From positions 1 through 5,595 of the forward strand of contig CANJSR010000336.1 of NCBI GenBank assembly GCA_947476855.1: a DNA stretch of 5,595 bases. Reading direction: 5' to 3'. The translations under genes were made by a program, and so were the position numbers. Source of the DNA: Acetobacteraceae bacterium. Lineage in GTDB: Bacteria > Pseudomonadota > Alphaproteobacteria > Acetobacterales > Acetobacteraceae. The notes below the pieces were generated by a model. It was given only the letters and a program-made list of their open reading frames with translations. It made no database searches and had not been told where the DNA came from. Below, one piece after another: positions 1 through 5,560 of this stretch; positions within the stretch are counted from its first letter, which is position 1; every line of letters starts with the position of its first letter.

Positions 1-94
1 AGCGGTCGGTGCCGCCGCGACGTCTCAATCCCGCATATCCGTTTCAGACAAGGGATGGGCCCTTTCGCGCATGCTCCTTGCCAGTACCCAGCCT

Positions 95-122
95 TTCACA
101 GCCGAGCCGGTTCGGTTAAGAT
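95..122 (+). promoter_or_regulatory. candidate sigma70-type promoter of pleD
   Basis: A -35-like TTCACA at 95-100 (5 of 6 to TTGACA) lies 16 bases before a -10-like TAAGAT at 117-122 (4 of 6 to TATAAT). Transcription would start near 129 and give a 5' leader of about 25 bases. Only weak Shine-Dalgarno-like sequences precede the gene: AGGTG at 136-140 and GAG at 146-148. A single TTAA at 116-119 is present, but not the paired TTAA half-sites expected of a CtrA box. Bases 1-153 contain no convincing end of an upstream gene such as divK. This is a motif match only. Confidence 0.3.
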
Positions 123-153
123 CATCCGGCAGGCTAGGTGTGATCGAGACCGA

Positions 154-1527
154 ATGACCGCGCGCATCCTGATCGTCGACGATGTCCCGGCCAACACGAG
201 GCTTCTCGAAGCCAAGCTGTCGGCCGAGTACTTTCAGGTGTCCAGCGCGCGCGACGCGTTCGAGGCTTTGCGGATGGCTGTCTCGTGGCAGCCCGACCTG
301 ATCCTGCTCGATATCATGATGCCCGGCATGGACGGCTATGAATGCTGCCGCCGCCTGAAGTCGGACCCGGTCACGATGCATATCCCCGTCGTCATGGTGA
401 CCGCCCTCGGCGATCCGGGCGAACGGCTGCGCGGGCTGGACGCCGGCGCCGACGATTTCCTGACCAAGCCCGTCGAATACGACACCCTGATGGCCCGCGT
501 CCGCAGCCTGGTGCGCCTGAAGCGCCTGCTCGACGAATGGCGCGCCCGGGGCGAAACCGCGCGGGCGCTGGGGTCGAGCGGGGAGCTCCCGCAGGTGCCC
601 GTCGTCGCCGGCACCCATGCGCTGATCGTCGATGACTGGGAACTCGGCGCCCGGATCATCGCCGGCGCCCTGGCGCGGGAGGACATCACCGCGGAAACCG
701 TCCGGACCGAGGAAGAGGCCCTCGGCCACACGCGGTCCTCCGCCTATGACCTCATCATCGTCAGCCTCGCGCTGACCGACGAGGACCCGCTGAAGCTCGT
801 GGCGTCCCTGCGCGCCGCTGACGGCACCCATGAAACACCCCTGCTGCTGGTCGGAGAGGCCCGCGACCACGACCGGATCCTGCGCGGGTTCGAGCTCGGG
901 GCCAATGACTGGCTGACCATGCCGGTCGATGAGAACGAACTGCGCGTCCGCGCCCGCAACCAGATCCGGCGCAAGCTTTACCAGGACCGGCTGCGCGCCG
1001 ACCTCGGCACCGCGCTGGAAATGGCGCTGATCGATCCGCTCACCGGGTTGTACAACCAGCGCTATCTGCGCCGGCACCTCGATGGGCTGACCAGCGGCAA
1101 CCAGGGGCGGGAACTGGCGGTCATCATGGTCGATATCGACCACTTCAAGTCGGTCAACGACCGATTCGGCCATGCCGCGGGCGACCAGGCACTGCGGCTG
1201 CTGGCCGGAGTCCTGCGGGCCAACACGCGCGTCTTCGACTCCGTCGCCCGCTATGGCGGGGAGGAGTTCGTGATCGTCATGCCGAGCAGCGGATCGGACG
1301 ACGCGCTCGCGGCGGCGGAGCGCCTGCGGGAGGCCGCGGAGGCACTGGTCTTCAGCATCGCCGGCATCGGCCGCGTGCCGTTGACCATCAGCCTGGGCGT
1401 GGCCTGCTGGGACGGAACGCCCACGACCTCGGCTGAACTGCTGCATGCCGCCGACCTCGCGCTGTATGAAGCGAAGAACGGCGGCCGCAACCGGGTCAGG
1501 ATCGCGCGGGCAGCCGCCGCTACTTGA
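154..1527 (+). CDS. pleD: PleD-type response regulator, diguanylate cyclase (REC-REC-GGDEF)
   Basis: This 457-aa cytoplasmic enzyme makes cyclic di-GMP from two GTP after phosphorylation of its first receiver domain. In Caulobacter, PleD (454 aa) drives the motile-to-sessile transition. Receiver 1 (about 4-120) has the acidic pair D9/D10, phospho-acceptor D53, T83 and K105. Receiver 2 (about 155-270) keeps D160/D161 but has S204 where the acceptor Asp belongs and M256 where the Lys belongs, so it is a non-phosphorylatable dimerisation adaptor, as in known PleD. The GGDEF domain (about 285-457) has D327, N335, D344 and active-site GGEEF at 368-372. The product-inhibition site RVFD (R359, D362) and R390 are intact, so feedback inhibition is expected. 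These residue numbers coincide with those I recall for Caulobacter PleD. ATG 154 was chosen because it starts directly at the receiver fold; the in-frame ATG at 55 would add 33 residues unlike the family. No partner divK is visible upstream. Confidence 0.96.
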   Translation: MTARILIVDDVPANTRLLEAKLSAEYFQVSSARDAFEALRMAVSWQPDLILLDIMMPGMDGYECCRRLKSDPVTMHIPVVMVTALGDPGERLRGLDAGADDFLTKPVEYDTLMARVRSLVRLKRLLDEWRARGETARALGSSGELPQVPVVAGTHALIVDDWELGARIIAGALAREDITAETVRTEEEALGHTRSSAYDLIIVSLALTDEDPLKLVASLRAADGTHETPLLLVGEARDHDRILRGFELGANDWLTMPVDENELRVRARNQIRRKLYQDRLRADLGTALEMALIDPLTGLYNQRYLRRHLDGLTSGNQGRELAVIMVDIDHFKSVNDRFGHAAGDQALRLLAGVLRANTRVFDSVARYGGEEFVIVMPSSGSDDALAAAERLREAAEALVFSIAGIGRVPLTISLGVACWDGTPTTSAELLHAADLALYEAKNGGRNRVRIARAAAAT

Positions 1528-1687
1528 TCTTCGATTCCTTGAACACGACGTGCTTGCGCGCGACGGGGTCGTACTTCTTCAGTTCCATCTTCGCGGTCTG
1601 CGTGCGGGCGTTCTTCTTGGTGACATAGAAGAACCCGGTGTCGGCGCTCGACACGAGCTTGATCTGAACAGTGTTGCTCTTGGCCAT
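1520..1687 (-). CDS. rpmG: 50S ribosomal protein L33, zinc-independent form
   Basis: This 55-aa protein of the large ribosomal subunit lies near the E site. The translation begins [18 protein letters not shown] and ends [18 protein letters not shown]. It matches E. coli RpmG in length and through most of its core (IKLVSSA.TG.FY, ELKK.DP..R.HV..KE.KIK). It has no cysteine, so it is the form lacking the CxxC zinc ribbon. A GAGGA Shine-Dalgarno (1695-1699, minus strand) sits 7 bases before the start codon. Its stop codon overlaps the last 8 bases of pleD on the other strand, so the two genes converge with no room for a terminator between them. From memory, pleD and rpmG are often adjacent in alphaproteobacteria, which supports both calls. 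Confidence 0.97.
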   Translation of the reverse strand: MAKSNTVQIKLVSSADTGFFYVTKKNARTQTAKMELKKYDPVARKHVVFKESKIK

Positions 1688-1746
1688 GGTAACATCCTCA
1701 AGACCGTGGGCGGGCCGATGCTGACGGCGGCCACGCGGAGGCGAGG

Positions 1747-1775
1747 AAATGACGCATCACGGGCCGTGCGGTCAA
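1747..1775 (-). promoter_or_regulatory. candidate promoter of rpmG
   Basis: Read on the minus strand, TTGACC (1775-1770) matches the -35 consensus at 5 of 6 positions. It is followed after 17 bases by TCATTT (1752-1747), a poor -10 with 2 of 6 matches. Transcription would start near 1740, leaving a leader of about 50 bases before rpmG. The -35 and spacing are good and the -10 is weak, so this is tentative. The rest of the 204-base gap between the divergent genes holds a short perfect hairpin, CGGGAC-GAC-GTCCCG at 1798-1812, of unknown role. Confidence 0.25.
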
Positions 1776-1891
1776 GTGCCATGAAGCGATGGGGGTCCGG
1801 GACGACGTCCCGCCCTTCTGGCTCCGCCGTCCGGTCCGTGACACAGTCCCACCCCGAAGGCCGCGCCAATGCGGCCAGGGAGGAAACCGAC

Positions 1892-2455
1892 ATGTCCGAT
1901 ACCCCGACCTTTGGCCGCTACGCCGAACTGTCCCTGGACGAAATGACGCCCGACCAGCTTGCCGGCTACAAGGCGCTCGTGGACGGGCCGCGCGGCCGTC
2001 TGCCCGGTCCGTACAAGGTCTGGATCCACAACCCAGCCCTCGTGCATGCCGCCGATCCGCTGGGCCGCCACTTCACGCCCGGCGCGTATTCGCTGTCGGA
2101 GCGGGAGCGGGAGATCGCGGTCCTGGTCATCACTGCCCACCTGAACTCCGACTATCCGGTGTGGGCGCATGAGAAGCGCGGCAAGGAGGTCGGACTGCCG
2201 GCCGACGCGGTGGAGGCGATCATCACCGCCCGCCCGACCTCCTTCCCCGATGCGCGGGAACAGGCGGTGTATGAGGTCGCGCTCGCGTTGACCGAGCGGC
2301 GGATTGTCCCCAACGGCCTGTATGACCGGGCGGTGGCGACCCTGGGCCATGTCAGCATCACGGACGTGATCGTGCTGATGGGCTATTATACGGCGGTGTC
2401 CCTGACGATGAATTTCTACGCGGTGCCGGCCGGGACCACCGGGATCAGCCGCTGA
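1892..2455 (+). CDS. carboxymuconolactone decarboxylase (CMD) family protein, cysteine-free
   Basis: This 187-aa soluble protein has no signal peptide. Residues about 66-180 fit the CMD/AhpD all-helical fold (PF02627). The signature helix-turn has E74 in a REREIAVLV stretch, then SDYPVWAHE with H93 where the family shows C-x-y-x-W-x-x-H, then K-x-V-G-L-P. AhpD-type members carry a redox CxxC at this point; here Ser/Asp replace it and the protein has no cysteine at all. A thiol peroxidase role is therefore excluded. A decarboxylase, isomerase or ring-opening role related to PcaC remains possible but is not shown. ATG 1892 is chosen because a strong GGGAGGA (1878-1884) precedes it by 7 bases; the open frame extends upstream but has no family similarity. 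It is probably the first gene of an operon with the DUF4412-like and dioxygenase genes (17-base gap to the next). Confidence 0.88.
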   Translation: MSDTPTFGRYAELSLDEMTPDQLAGYKALVDGPRGRLPGPYKVWIHNPALVHAADPLGRHFTPGAYSLSEREREIAVLVITAHLNSDYPVWAHEKRGKEVGLPADAVEAIITARPTSFPDAREQAVYEVALALTERRIVPNGLYDRAVATLGHVSITDVIVLMGYYTAVSLTMNFYAVPAGTTGISR

Positions 2456-2472
2456 CGGAAGGACCCTCGCCG

Positions 2473-3078
2473 ATGCGCCGTTCGCTGCCCTTGCTTGCCG
2501 CCCTGCTGACCGGTGCCTCCGGCCTGGCCTGGGCGCAGGACCGCCCGCTGGTATCGCCGACCCGCGATGTCACGCTCACCTACAAGGTCCTGGGGCGCGA
2601 CGGCGTGCCGCAGATGCACATGAGCCACGGGGCCGCCAGCGGCCTGATGCGGATCGACATGACCGAGATGGGCGGCTTCGCGATCATCGACCGCAAGCGC
2701 CAGATGAGCACCATGGTGCTGGAGCGGATGCGGATCTTCATGGAGGTCAGCGCCGCCGACGATCCGAAGGGCCAGTCCCCGATCGGCCCCGCCGGCATGC
2801 CCGAGGACAACGCAACCTTCACCCGCAAGGGCACCGACACGGTGGCGGGCGAGTCCTGCGTGCTCTGGGACGTCGCCTCTCCGTTGGGCGACGGGGTGGC
2901 CTGCGTCACGGCCGATGGCGCGATGCTGCGCTATCGCACCAAGGGCGGAGAGGGGCTGGAGGCCACCAAGGTCGCCTATGGCCCCCTGCCCGCCGACTAC
3001 TTCACCGTGCCGGCGGGGTTCCAGAAGATGGACATGCCGGCGATGGGTGGCGGCGCGGGAACGCCCCAGACCCGCTGA
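2473..3078 (+). CDS. exported DUF4412-like protein
   Basis: This 201-aa predicted periplasmic protein has an N-terminal signal peptide: R2/R3, a hydrophobic core at about 5-19, and an AWA|Q cleavage site after A21. The mature part is beta-rich and resembles DUF4412 (PF14371). It has a run on MRIDM, an IIDRKRQMSTMV strand typical of the 'stored data / monitoring' strands in that family, and a GTDTVAGESC...GVACVTADG segment. C129 and C144 in that segment could form a disulfide. The tail after about residue 185 is Gly/Met/Pro-rich. The function of this family is unknown; its fold has been compared with lipoprotein carriers such as LolA, which is only suggestive. A GGAAGGA Shine-Dalgarno (2457-2463) sits 9 bases before the ATG. 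The gene starts 17 bases after the CMD gene and ends 21 bases before the dioxygenase, so all three are probably cotranscribed. The family call is from pattern recognition and moderately sure. Confidence 0.72.
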   Translation: MRRSLPLLAALLTGASGLAWAQDRPLVSPTRDVTLTYKVLGRDGVPQMHMSHGAASGLMRIDMTEMGGFAIIDRKRQMSTMVLERMRIFMEVSAADDPKGQSPIGPAGMPEDNATFTRKGTDTVAGESCVLWDVASPLGDGVACVTADGAMLRYRTKGGEGLEATKVAYGPLPADYFTVPAGFQKMDMPAMGGGAGTPQTR

Positions 3079-3099
3079 ACAGAACAGGAGGAACCATCC

Positions 3100-3912
3100 A
3101 TGACCAGCCTGTCGATCACGCCCCTGCATCCCTCCCTCGGCGCCCGGGTGGAGGGGGTGGACCTGTCCCGCCCCCTGGAACCCGCGACGCGCGAGGCGCT
3201 GACCCAGGCCCTGGCCGAACATCTGGCGCTGGTCTTTCCGGACCAGGACCTGACACCCGATCAATACATGGCGGCCGCGACGGCATTCGGGCCGCCGATG
3301 CGCCAGCATTACTCCCAGCACAACATGCCGGATCATCCCGATATCGGCCTGATCTGGCACCGCAACGGCCAGCGCCCCGCCGAGGCCTGGCACACCGACC
3401 ACACCAACCGCGAACGCCCGCCCGCCGCGACGATCCTGTACGGGGTGGAAATCCCCTCGGCCGGCGGCGGCACCTCGGTCGCAAACATGCGCGCCGCGTA
3501 TCAGGCTCTGCCGGAGGCCGAACGGCGGCGGATGGAAACCTTGGTGACGGTCAACGGACTGGACGGACACCAGGAAACCCTGGACGAGGACCGTGCCAAA
3601 TACGACGGCGCGATCCGCCATCCGATGGTGCGGACGCATCCCGTCCATGGCTCCCGCGCTGTCTATTTCCACATCCAGAAGGCGAAATGCATCGAGGGCA
3701 TGAGCCCCGAGGCAAGCCAGGCCTACATGCAGGACCTGCTGGACCGGATGATCGAGCCGGCCATCGTCTACCACCACCAATGGCGGAAGGGCGACGTGCT
3801 GGTCATCGACGACCGCGCCACCCTGCACCGCGCCCACGGCGACTACGACCGCACCCAGGCCCGCGTGCTGTGGCGGATCATCGTGGAGGGAGACCGACCG
3901 GTACTCAGGTGA
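3100..3912 (+). CDS. TauD/TfdA-family Fe(II)/2-oxoglutarate-dependent dioxygenase
   Basis: This 270-aa cytoplasmic oxygenase couples decarboxylation of 2-oxoglutarate to succinate with oxidation of a substrate. The facial triad is visible: H98 and D100 in WHTDHT, and H243 in DDRATLHRAH. T125 in GGGTSVANM and R259 in VLWRIIV match the residues that hold 2-oxoglutarate in TauD. The N-terminal region (ITPLHPSLGARVEGVDLS, then LVFPDQDLTPDQ) is typical of the family. The length is close to E. coli TauD (283 aa). The substrate is not readable: sulfonates, aryloxyalkanoates and other small acids are all used by relatives, and no tauABC-type transporter lies nearby. AGGAGGA at 3086-3092 precedes ATG 3100 by 7 bases. 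The last seven residues, GDRPVLR, are encoded by the first copy of a tandem DNA repeat that continues downstream, so the C-terminus may have been remodelled. Confidence 0.93.
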   Translation: MTSLSITPLHPSLGARVEGVDLSRPLEPATREALTQALAEHLALVFPDQDLTPDQYMAAATAFGPPMRQHYSQHNMPDHPDIGLIWHRNGQRPAEAWHTDHTNRERPPAATILYGVEIPSAGGGTSVANMRAAYQALPEAERRRMETLVTVNGLDGHQETLDEDRAKYDGAIRHPMVRTHPVHGSRAVYFHIQKAKCIEGMSPEASQAYMQDLLDRMIEPAIVYHHQWRKGDVLVIDDRATLHRAHGDYDRTQARVLWRIIVEGDRPVLR

Positions 3913-3985
3913 ACCGGGGGACCGACCGGTACTCAGGTAGGCGGGAGACCGACCGGTACTCGTTGTGAATCGGGGGATCGAACGG
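3885..3985. repeat. short tandem repeat (27-29 base period) spanning the dioxygenase 3' end
   Basis: GACCGACCGGTACTCAGGT occurs identically at 3892-3910 and 3920-3938. A third copy, GACCGACCGGTACTC, is at 3947-3961. A decayed fourth unit (GATCGAACGG) starts at 3976. Spacers are 8-14 bases. Copies 1 and 3 also share the upstream flank GGMGGGA (3885-3891 and 3940-3946, one mismatch), while copies 1 and 2 share the downstream AGGT. A 21-base stretch at 3909-3929 recurs at 3965-3985 with three substitutions. Copy 1 is inside the coding sequence; the TGA stop is completed just after it. Each copy contains the palindrome ACCGGT. This could be a slippage duplication of the gene end or a dispersed intergenic element. 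Confidence 0.85.
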
Positions 3986-4225
3986 ACGGGTGCCGCCCAG
4001 GGCAAGCGGACTGGGCCACGGAACGGCACCTCCCGTCCTGGCCGGGCTTGACCCGGCCATCGCCCAGGATCCCGTTGATGGGCCTTGCGTATCAGCCCAG
4101 CCACCTGCGTGCCTGGCGATGGGCGGGTCGAGCCCGCCCAGGACGAAAACCCGCCGGTGCGATCGTCCTGTCGCCCCGAACACCCCCTTCCGACCCACCC
4201 CCCTCATCCGCTACAACCCCCACCC
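3913..4225. other. repeat-rich intergenic region without a supported gene
   Basis: This 313-base gap holds copies 2-4 of the tandem repeat and the inverted hairpin pair at 4035-4144. It ends in a C-rich tract (about 4181-4225) with no Shine-Dalgarno before the next gene. Open frames crossing it on both strands are low-complexity and driven by the repeats (for example a 'GLDP.IA' peptide from each arm), so none is called. TACAAC at 4212-4217, with TTCCGA 18 bases upstream (4188-4193), could be a weak promoter giving a nearly leaderless transcript for the gene at 4226. This is low confidence. Confidence 0.7.
4035..4144. repeat. inverted pair of REP-like hairpins (BIME-like element)
   Basis: The left arm (4035-4068) and right arm (4112-4144) are reverse complements over about 33 bases, with three substitutions and one single-base indel, separated by 43 bases. 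Each arm also folds on itself into a perfect 8-bp hairpin with a 5-base loop: TGGCCGGG-CTTGA-CCCGGCCA (4039-4059) and TGGGCGGG-TCGAG-CCCGCCCA (4120-4140). Two of the three substitutions form a compensatory C-G to G-C swap that keeps the small stem paired; the third is in the loop. Each hairpin is flanked by GTCC on its outer side. Two inverted palindromes with a conserved tetranucleotide is the architecture of REP/BIME elements. It may also stop transcription or stabilise the dioxygenase mRNA 3' end. Confidence 0.75.
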
Positions 4226-4426
4226 ATGATACAACACAGCGAAATCATCTGGCTCGGCGTCTCCGCGGGGGTCACCGGCTGTCTCGTCGGCGGCATGATG
4301 CTCGGCATCGGGATGGACCTGATCGTCAACGGCCAACCCTGGGGCTGGCTGCTGCTGCTGCCGGGGCCGCCCGTCTCCGCCCTGCCCGGTTGGCTGCTCG
4401 CCCGCAAGCTCGCAGCCCGGCTCTGA
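4226..4426 (+). CDS. small glycine-zipper membrane protein, function unknown
   Basis: This 66-aa hydrophobic protein has two likely membrane segments, about residues 7-34 and 39-59, separated by a short NGQPWGW turn. The first is glycine-rich with stacked GxxxG spacings (G11/G15, G18/G22, G23/G27), which usually means close helix packing or oligomerisation. The positive C-terminus (R60, K61, R65) suggests it faces the cytoplasm. No family is recognised. There is no Shine-Dalgarno before the ATG; translation may start on a nearly leaderless message. Its stop is 4 bases before the next gene, so the two are very likely translated as a pair. The ORF is real-looking because of its coherent membrane pattern and tight linkage, but it could still be a chance frame. 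Confidence 0.62.
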   Translation: MIQHSEIIWLGVSAGVTGCLVGGMMLGIGMDLIVNGQPWGWLLLLPGPPVSALPGWLLARKLAARL

Positions 4427-4430
4427 GCCC

Positions 4431-5312
4431 ATGGCGCCGACCGCGGCCTCCCTTCTGCTCACCGCCGCGCTGGCGCTGATCGCCCCCGGCCTCGCCCGCG
4501 CTCAGCCCGCCATCCCGCCCCGGCCCCCAACGCCCGCCGCCCCGCCGCAACCGCCCGCCCCGCCCGAACCGCGCGCGCCGCTGGCGCCCCCCGAGCCACC
4601 CCAGGCCCTGGCAACCCCCCTGCCGCTCTACCAGGCCGGCCGCCAGCAGGAAGCCCGGACCGCCGCCGAACAGGTCCTGCGGAAACTGCCCGCGGATATC
4701 GAGGCGCTGTTCGTCGCCATCCGCATCGCCCAGGAACAGCAGCGCCAGGACGACGCGATCCGCCTCGCGGAGCAGATGGTCAAGCACCATCCGGGCATGG
4801 TGCCGACATGGGAGCTTGCGACGCAGGTCTACCAGGAAGCCGGCGACCGCGACCGGCGCGACATGGCGCTGCGGCAACTGATCGACACCCAGGCCTCCTC
4901 GATCGACCGCACCCTGCGAGGCCGGCCCTTCGTCCAGCGCGACCGCATCATCGCCCATGGCCGCCGCCTGACGGTGCAGGAACATTTCGACACCAACAGC
5001 CCCGACACCGTCGTGTTCGTGTTCCTGTTGGAAGCCGAGGTGCCCAAGCCGCTGAACTACCTGATGCTGGCCACGGACTCGCAAACGACGGCGAACTGGC
5101 AGGAGGCGGGGATCATCGGGCCGGGGAAGCGGGCCTTCCATCTCGATTCGGTGTTCACGACGCCGAACGGGCGCCAGGCGCGGGCGATGTACGCGGCCTG
5201 GCCCGACCGGCCCGACTACGACACGCTCCGCGCCAAGGTGCTGGAGATCATCAAGGGCGACGCGAAGCCGATGGCGGGCCCGGTCGGCGGCCTGGCCGTG
5301 CCCCTTCCGTAA
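4431..5312 (+). CDS. exported proline-rich protein with TPR-like helices
   Basis: This 293-aa predicted periplasmic protein has a signal peptide (hydrophobic core about 7-19, cleavage at ARA|Q after A24). A proline/alanine-rich linker follows (about 26-62, runs of PP, PxPP and APP). Residues about 64-155 form paired amphipathic helices of TPR type, with YQAGRQQEARTAAEQVL, then ADIEALFVAIRIAQEQ and DDAIRLAEQMVKHHP. The C-terminal 135 residues look like a mixed alpha/beta domain (VVFVFLLEAEV, NYLMLATDS, RAFHLDSVF) that I do not recognise. The Pro linker suggests reach across the periplasm or peptidoglycan, and TPRs suggest protein binding. The gene starts 4 bases after the small membrane protein gene, with no clear Shine-Dalgarno, so its translation is probably coupled to that gene. 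The product has no cysteine. Start codon choice rests on the signal peptide beginning directly at this ATG. Confidence 0.82.
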   Translation: MAPTAASLLLTAALALIAPGLARAQPAIPPRPPTPAAPPQPPAPPEPRAPLAPPEPPQALATPLPLYQAGRQQEARTAAEQVLRKLPADIEALFVAIRIAQEQQRQDDAIRLAEQMVKHHPGMVPTWELATQVYQEAGDRDRRDMALRQLIDTQASSIDRTLRGRPFVQRDRIIAHGRRLTVQEHFDTNSPDTVVFVFLLEAEVPKPLNYLMLATDSQTTANWQEAGIIGPGKRAFHLDSVFTTPNGRQARAMYAAWPDRPDYDTLRAKVLEIIKGDAKPMAGPVGGLAVPLP

Positions 5313-5332
5313 CAACGGCCCATCACCGGCCC

Positions 5333-5361
5333 TTGCGCCGCCGCCGCCCGATCACTATACA
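5333..5361 (+). promoter_or_regulatory. candidate promoter of the leucine leader transcript
   Basis: TTGCGC at 5333-5338 (-35, keeping TTG) is followed after exactly 17 bases by TATACA at 5356-5361 (-10, 4 of 6 with the key TATA). The expected start site at about 5368-5369 coincides with the ATG of the leader ORF at 5369, so the mRNA would begin at, or one base before, its start codon. A leaderless leader peptide is known for the trp attenuator of Sinorhizobium meliloti, which makes this arrangement credible in an alphaproteobacterium. Confidence 0.55.
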
Positions 5362-5368
5362 CGCTTGC

Positions 5369-5473
5369 ATGCAGCCCCGCGCGCCCCGCTTCGGTCTGAT
5401 CGCAGACGCACCCGCGTCCGATCCCGCGCGCGCCTTCGGCCTGCTCCTCCTCCTTCGACTTAGCCGCCCCTGA
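5369..5473 (+). CDS. leuL: leucine-rich leader peptide of an attenuator
   Basis: This 34-aa ORF ends in the residues AFGLLLLLRLSRP. Six of seven consecutive codons at 5441-5461 are Leu (ctg ctc ctc ctc ctt cga ctt), three codons before the stop. There is no Ile or Val in that run, so the signal is leucine, not general branched-chain supply. A ribosome short of charged leucyl-tRNA would stall there and change folding of the RNA that follows. The start at 5369 fits the predicted transcription start, and no Shine-Dalgarno is present, which agrees with a leaderless message. The stop codon lies within the 5' arm of the main downstream hairpin. The symbol leuL is used by function. The peptide itself is unlikely to be conserved outside the Leu run. 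The gene it serves is presumably the one starting at 5561. Confidence 0.75.
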   Translation: MQPRAPRFGLIADAPASDPARAFGLLLLLRLSRP

Positions 5474-5521
5474 GCGTTCCGCCGGGTTGCTAGGCGCCGG
5501 CATCGCTCAGGGGAACCTGAG
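5398..5521 (+). promoter_or_regulatory. attenuator RNA: pause-like hairpin and two mutually exclusive stems
   Basis: Three structures can be read by eye. First, GATCG (CA bulge) GACGC at 5398-5409 pairs with GCGTCCGATC at 5414-5423 around a 4-base loop, 17 bases before the Leu codons. Second, CCCCTGAGCG (5467-5476) pairs perfectly with CGCTCAGGGG (5504-5513), with an inner stem GCCGG/CCGGC (5481-5485/5497-5501). Third, CTCAGG (5506-5511) can pair instead with CCTGAG (5516-5521) across a GGAA tetraloop. The second and third compete for the same bases, as in an attenuator. A ribosome stalled on the Leu codons would be positioned to cover the 5' arm of the second. No U-run follows either stem, so classic intrinsic termination is not established; Rho-dependent or translational control is possible. 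Confidence 0.62.
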
Positions 5522-5560
5522 GCACCTGTCGCGCATTCGAGTCCAAGGACACACCACCCC

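Noticed and set aside
55..153. Upstream in-frame ATG at 55 as the pleD start
   Set aside because: The added 33 residues do not resemble the receiver domain, and starting at 154 reproduces the residue numbering of known PleD.
2..157. Open frame ending TGA at 155-157, overlapping the pleD ATG (ATGA) as if an upstream operon gene ended there
   Set aside because: The peptide does not resemble DivK or another known partner. All three plus frames are open over most of this short stretch, and a promoter-like sequence lies inside it.
25..1446. 473-aa open frame on the minus strand
   Set aside because: It is the complement of pleD; high GC and codon bias keep the frame open. It shows no recognisable domain, while the plus strand is an unambiguous PleD.
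1798..1812. Perfect 6-bp hairpin with 3-base loop as a transcription terminator
   Set aside because: There is no U-run on either side, and no gene on either strand ends nearby; likely chance in GC-rich DNA.
3100..3912. Specific call as taurine dioxygenase TauD
   Set aside because: The iron and 2-oxoglutarate residues are shared by the whole TauD/TfdA family, and no taurine transporter or sulfonate genes are nearby, so only the family is supported.
3892..3985. CRISPR array
   Set aside because: Repeats are 15-19 bases with spacers of only 8-14 bases, spacers are similar to each other, the first copy is inside a gene and no cas genes are present.
2416..4104. 562-aa open frame on the minus strand
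   Set aside because: It runs antisense across three plus-strand genes that each have family motifs and good ribosome sites, and continues through the repeats. Its composition is His/Gly/Arg-rich, typical of antisense frames.
3990..4229. Short plus-strand open frames through the intergenic region (4048-4479 is a similar case)
   Set aside because: They are made of the inverted hairpin arms and C-rich DNA, with no ribosome site and low-complexity products.
4326..5315. 329-aa open frame on the minus strand
   Set aside because: It is antisense to the exported TPR-like protein, is Arg/Gly-rich at its end and has no domain; the plus-strand ORF has a clean signal peptide.
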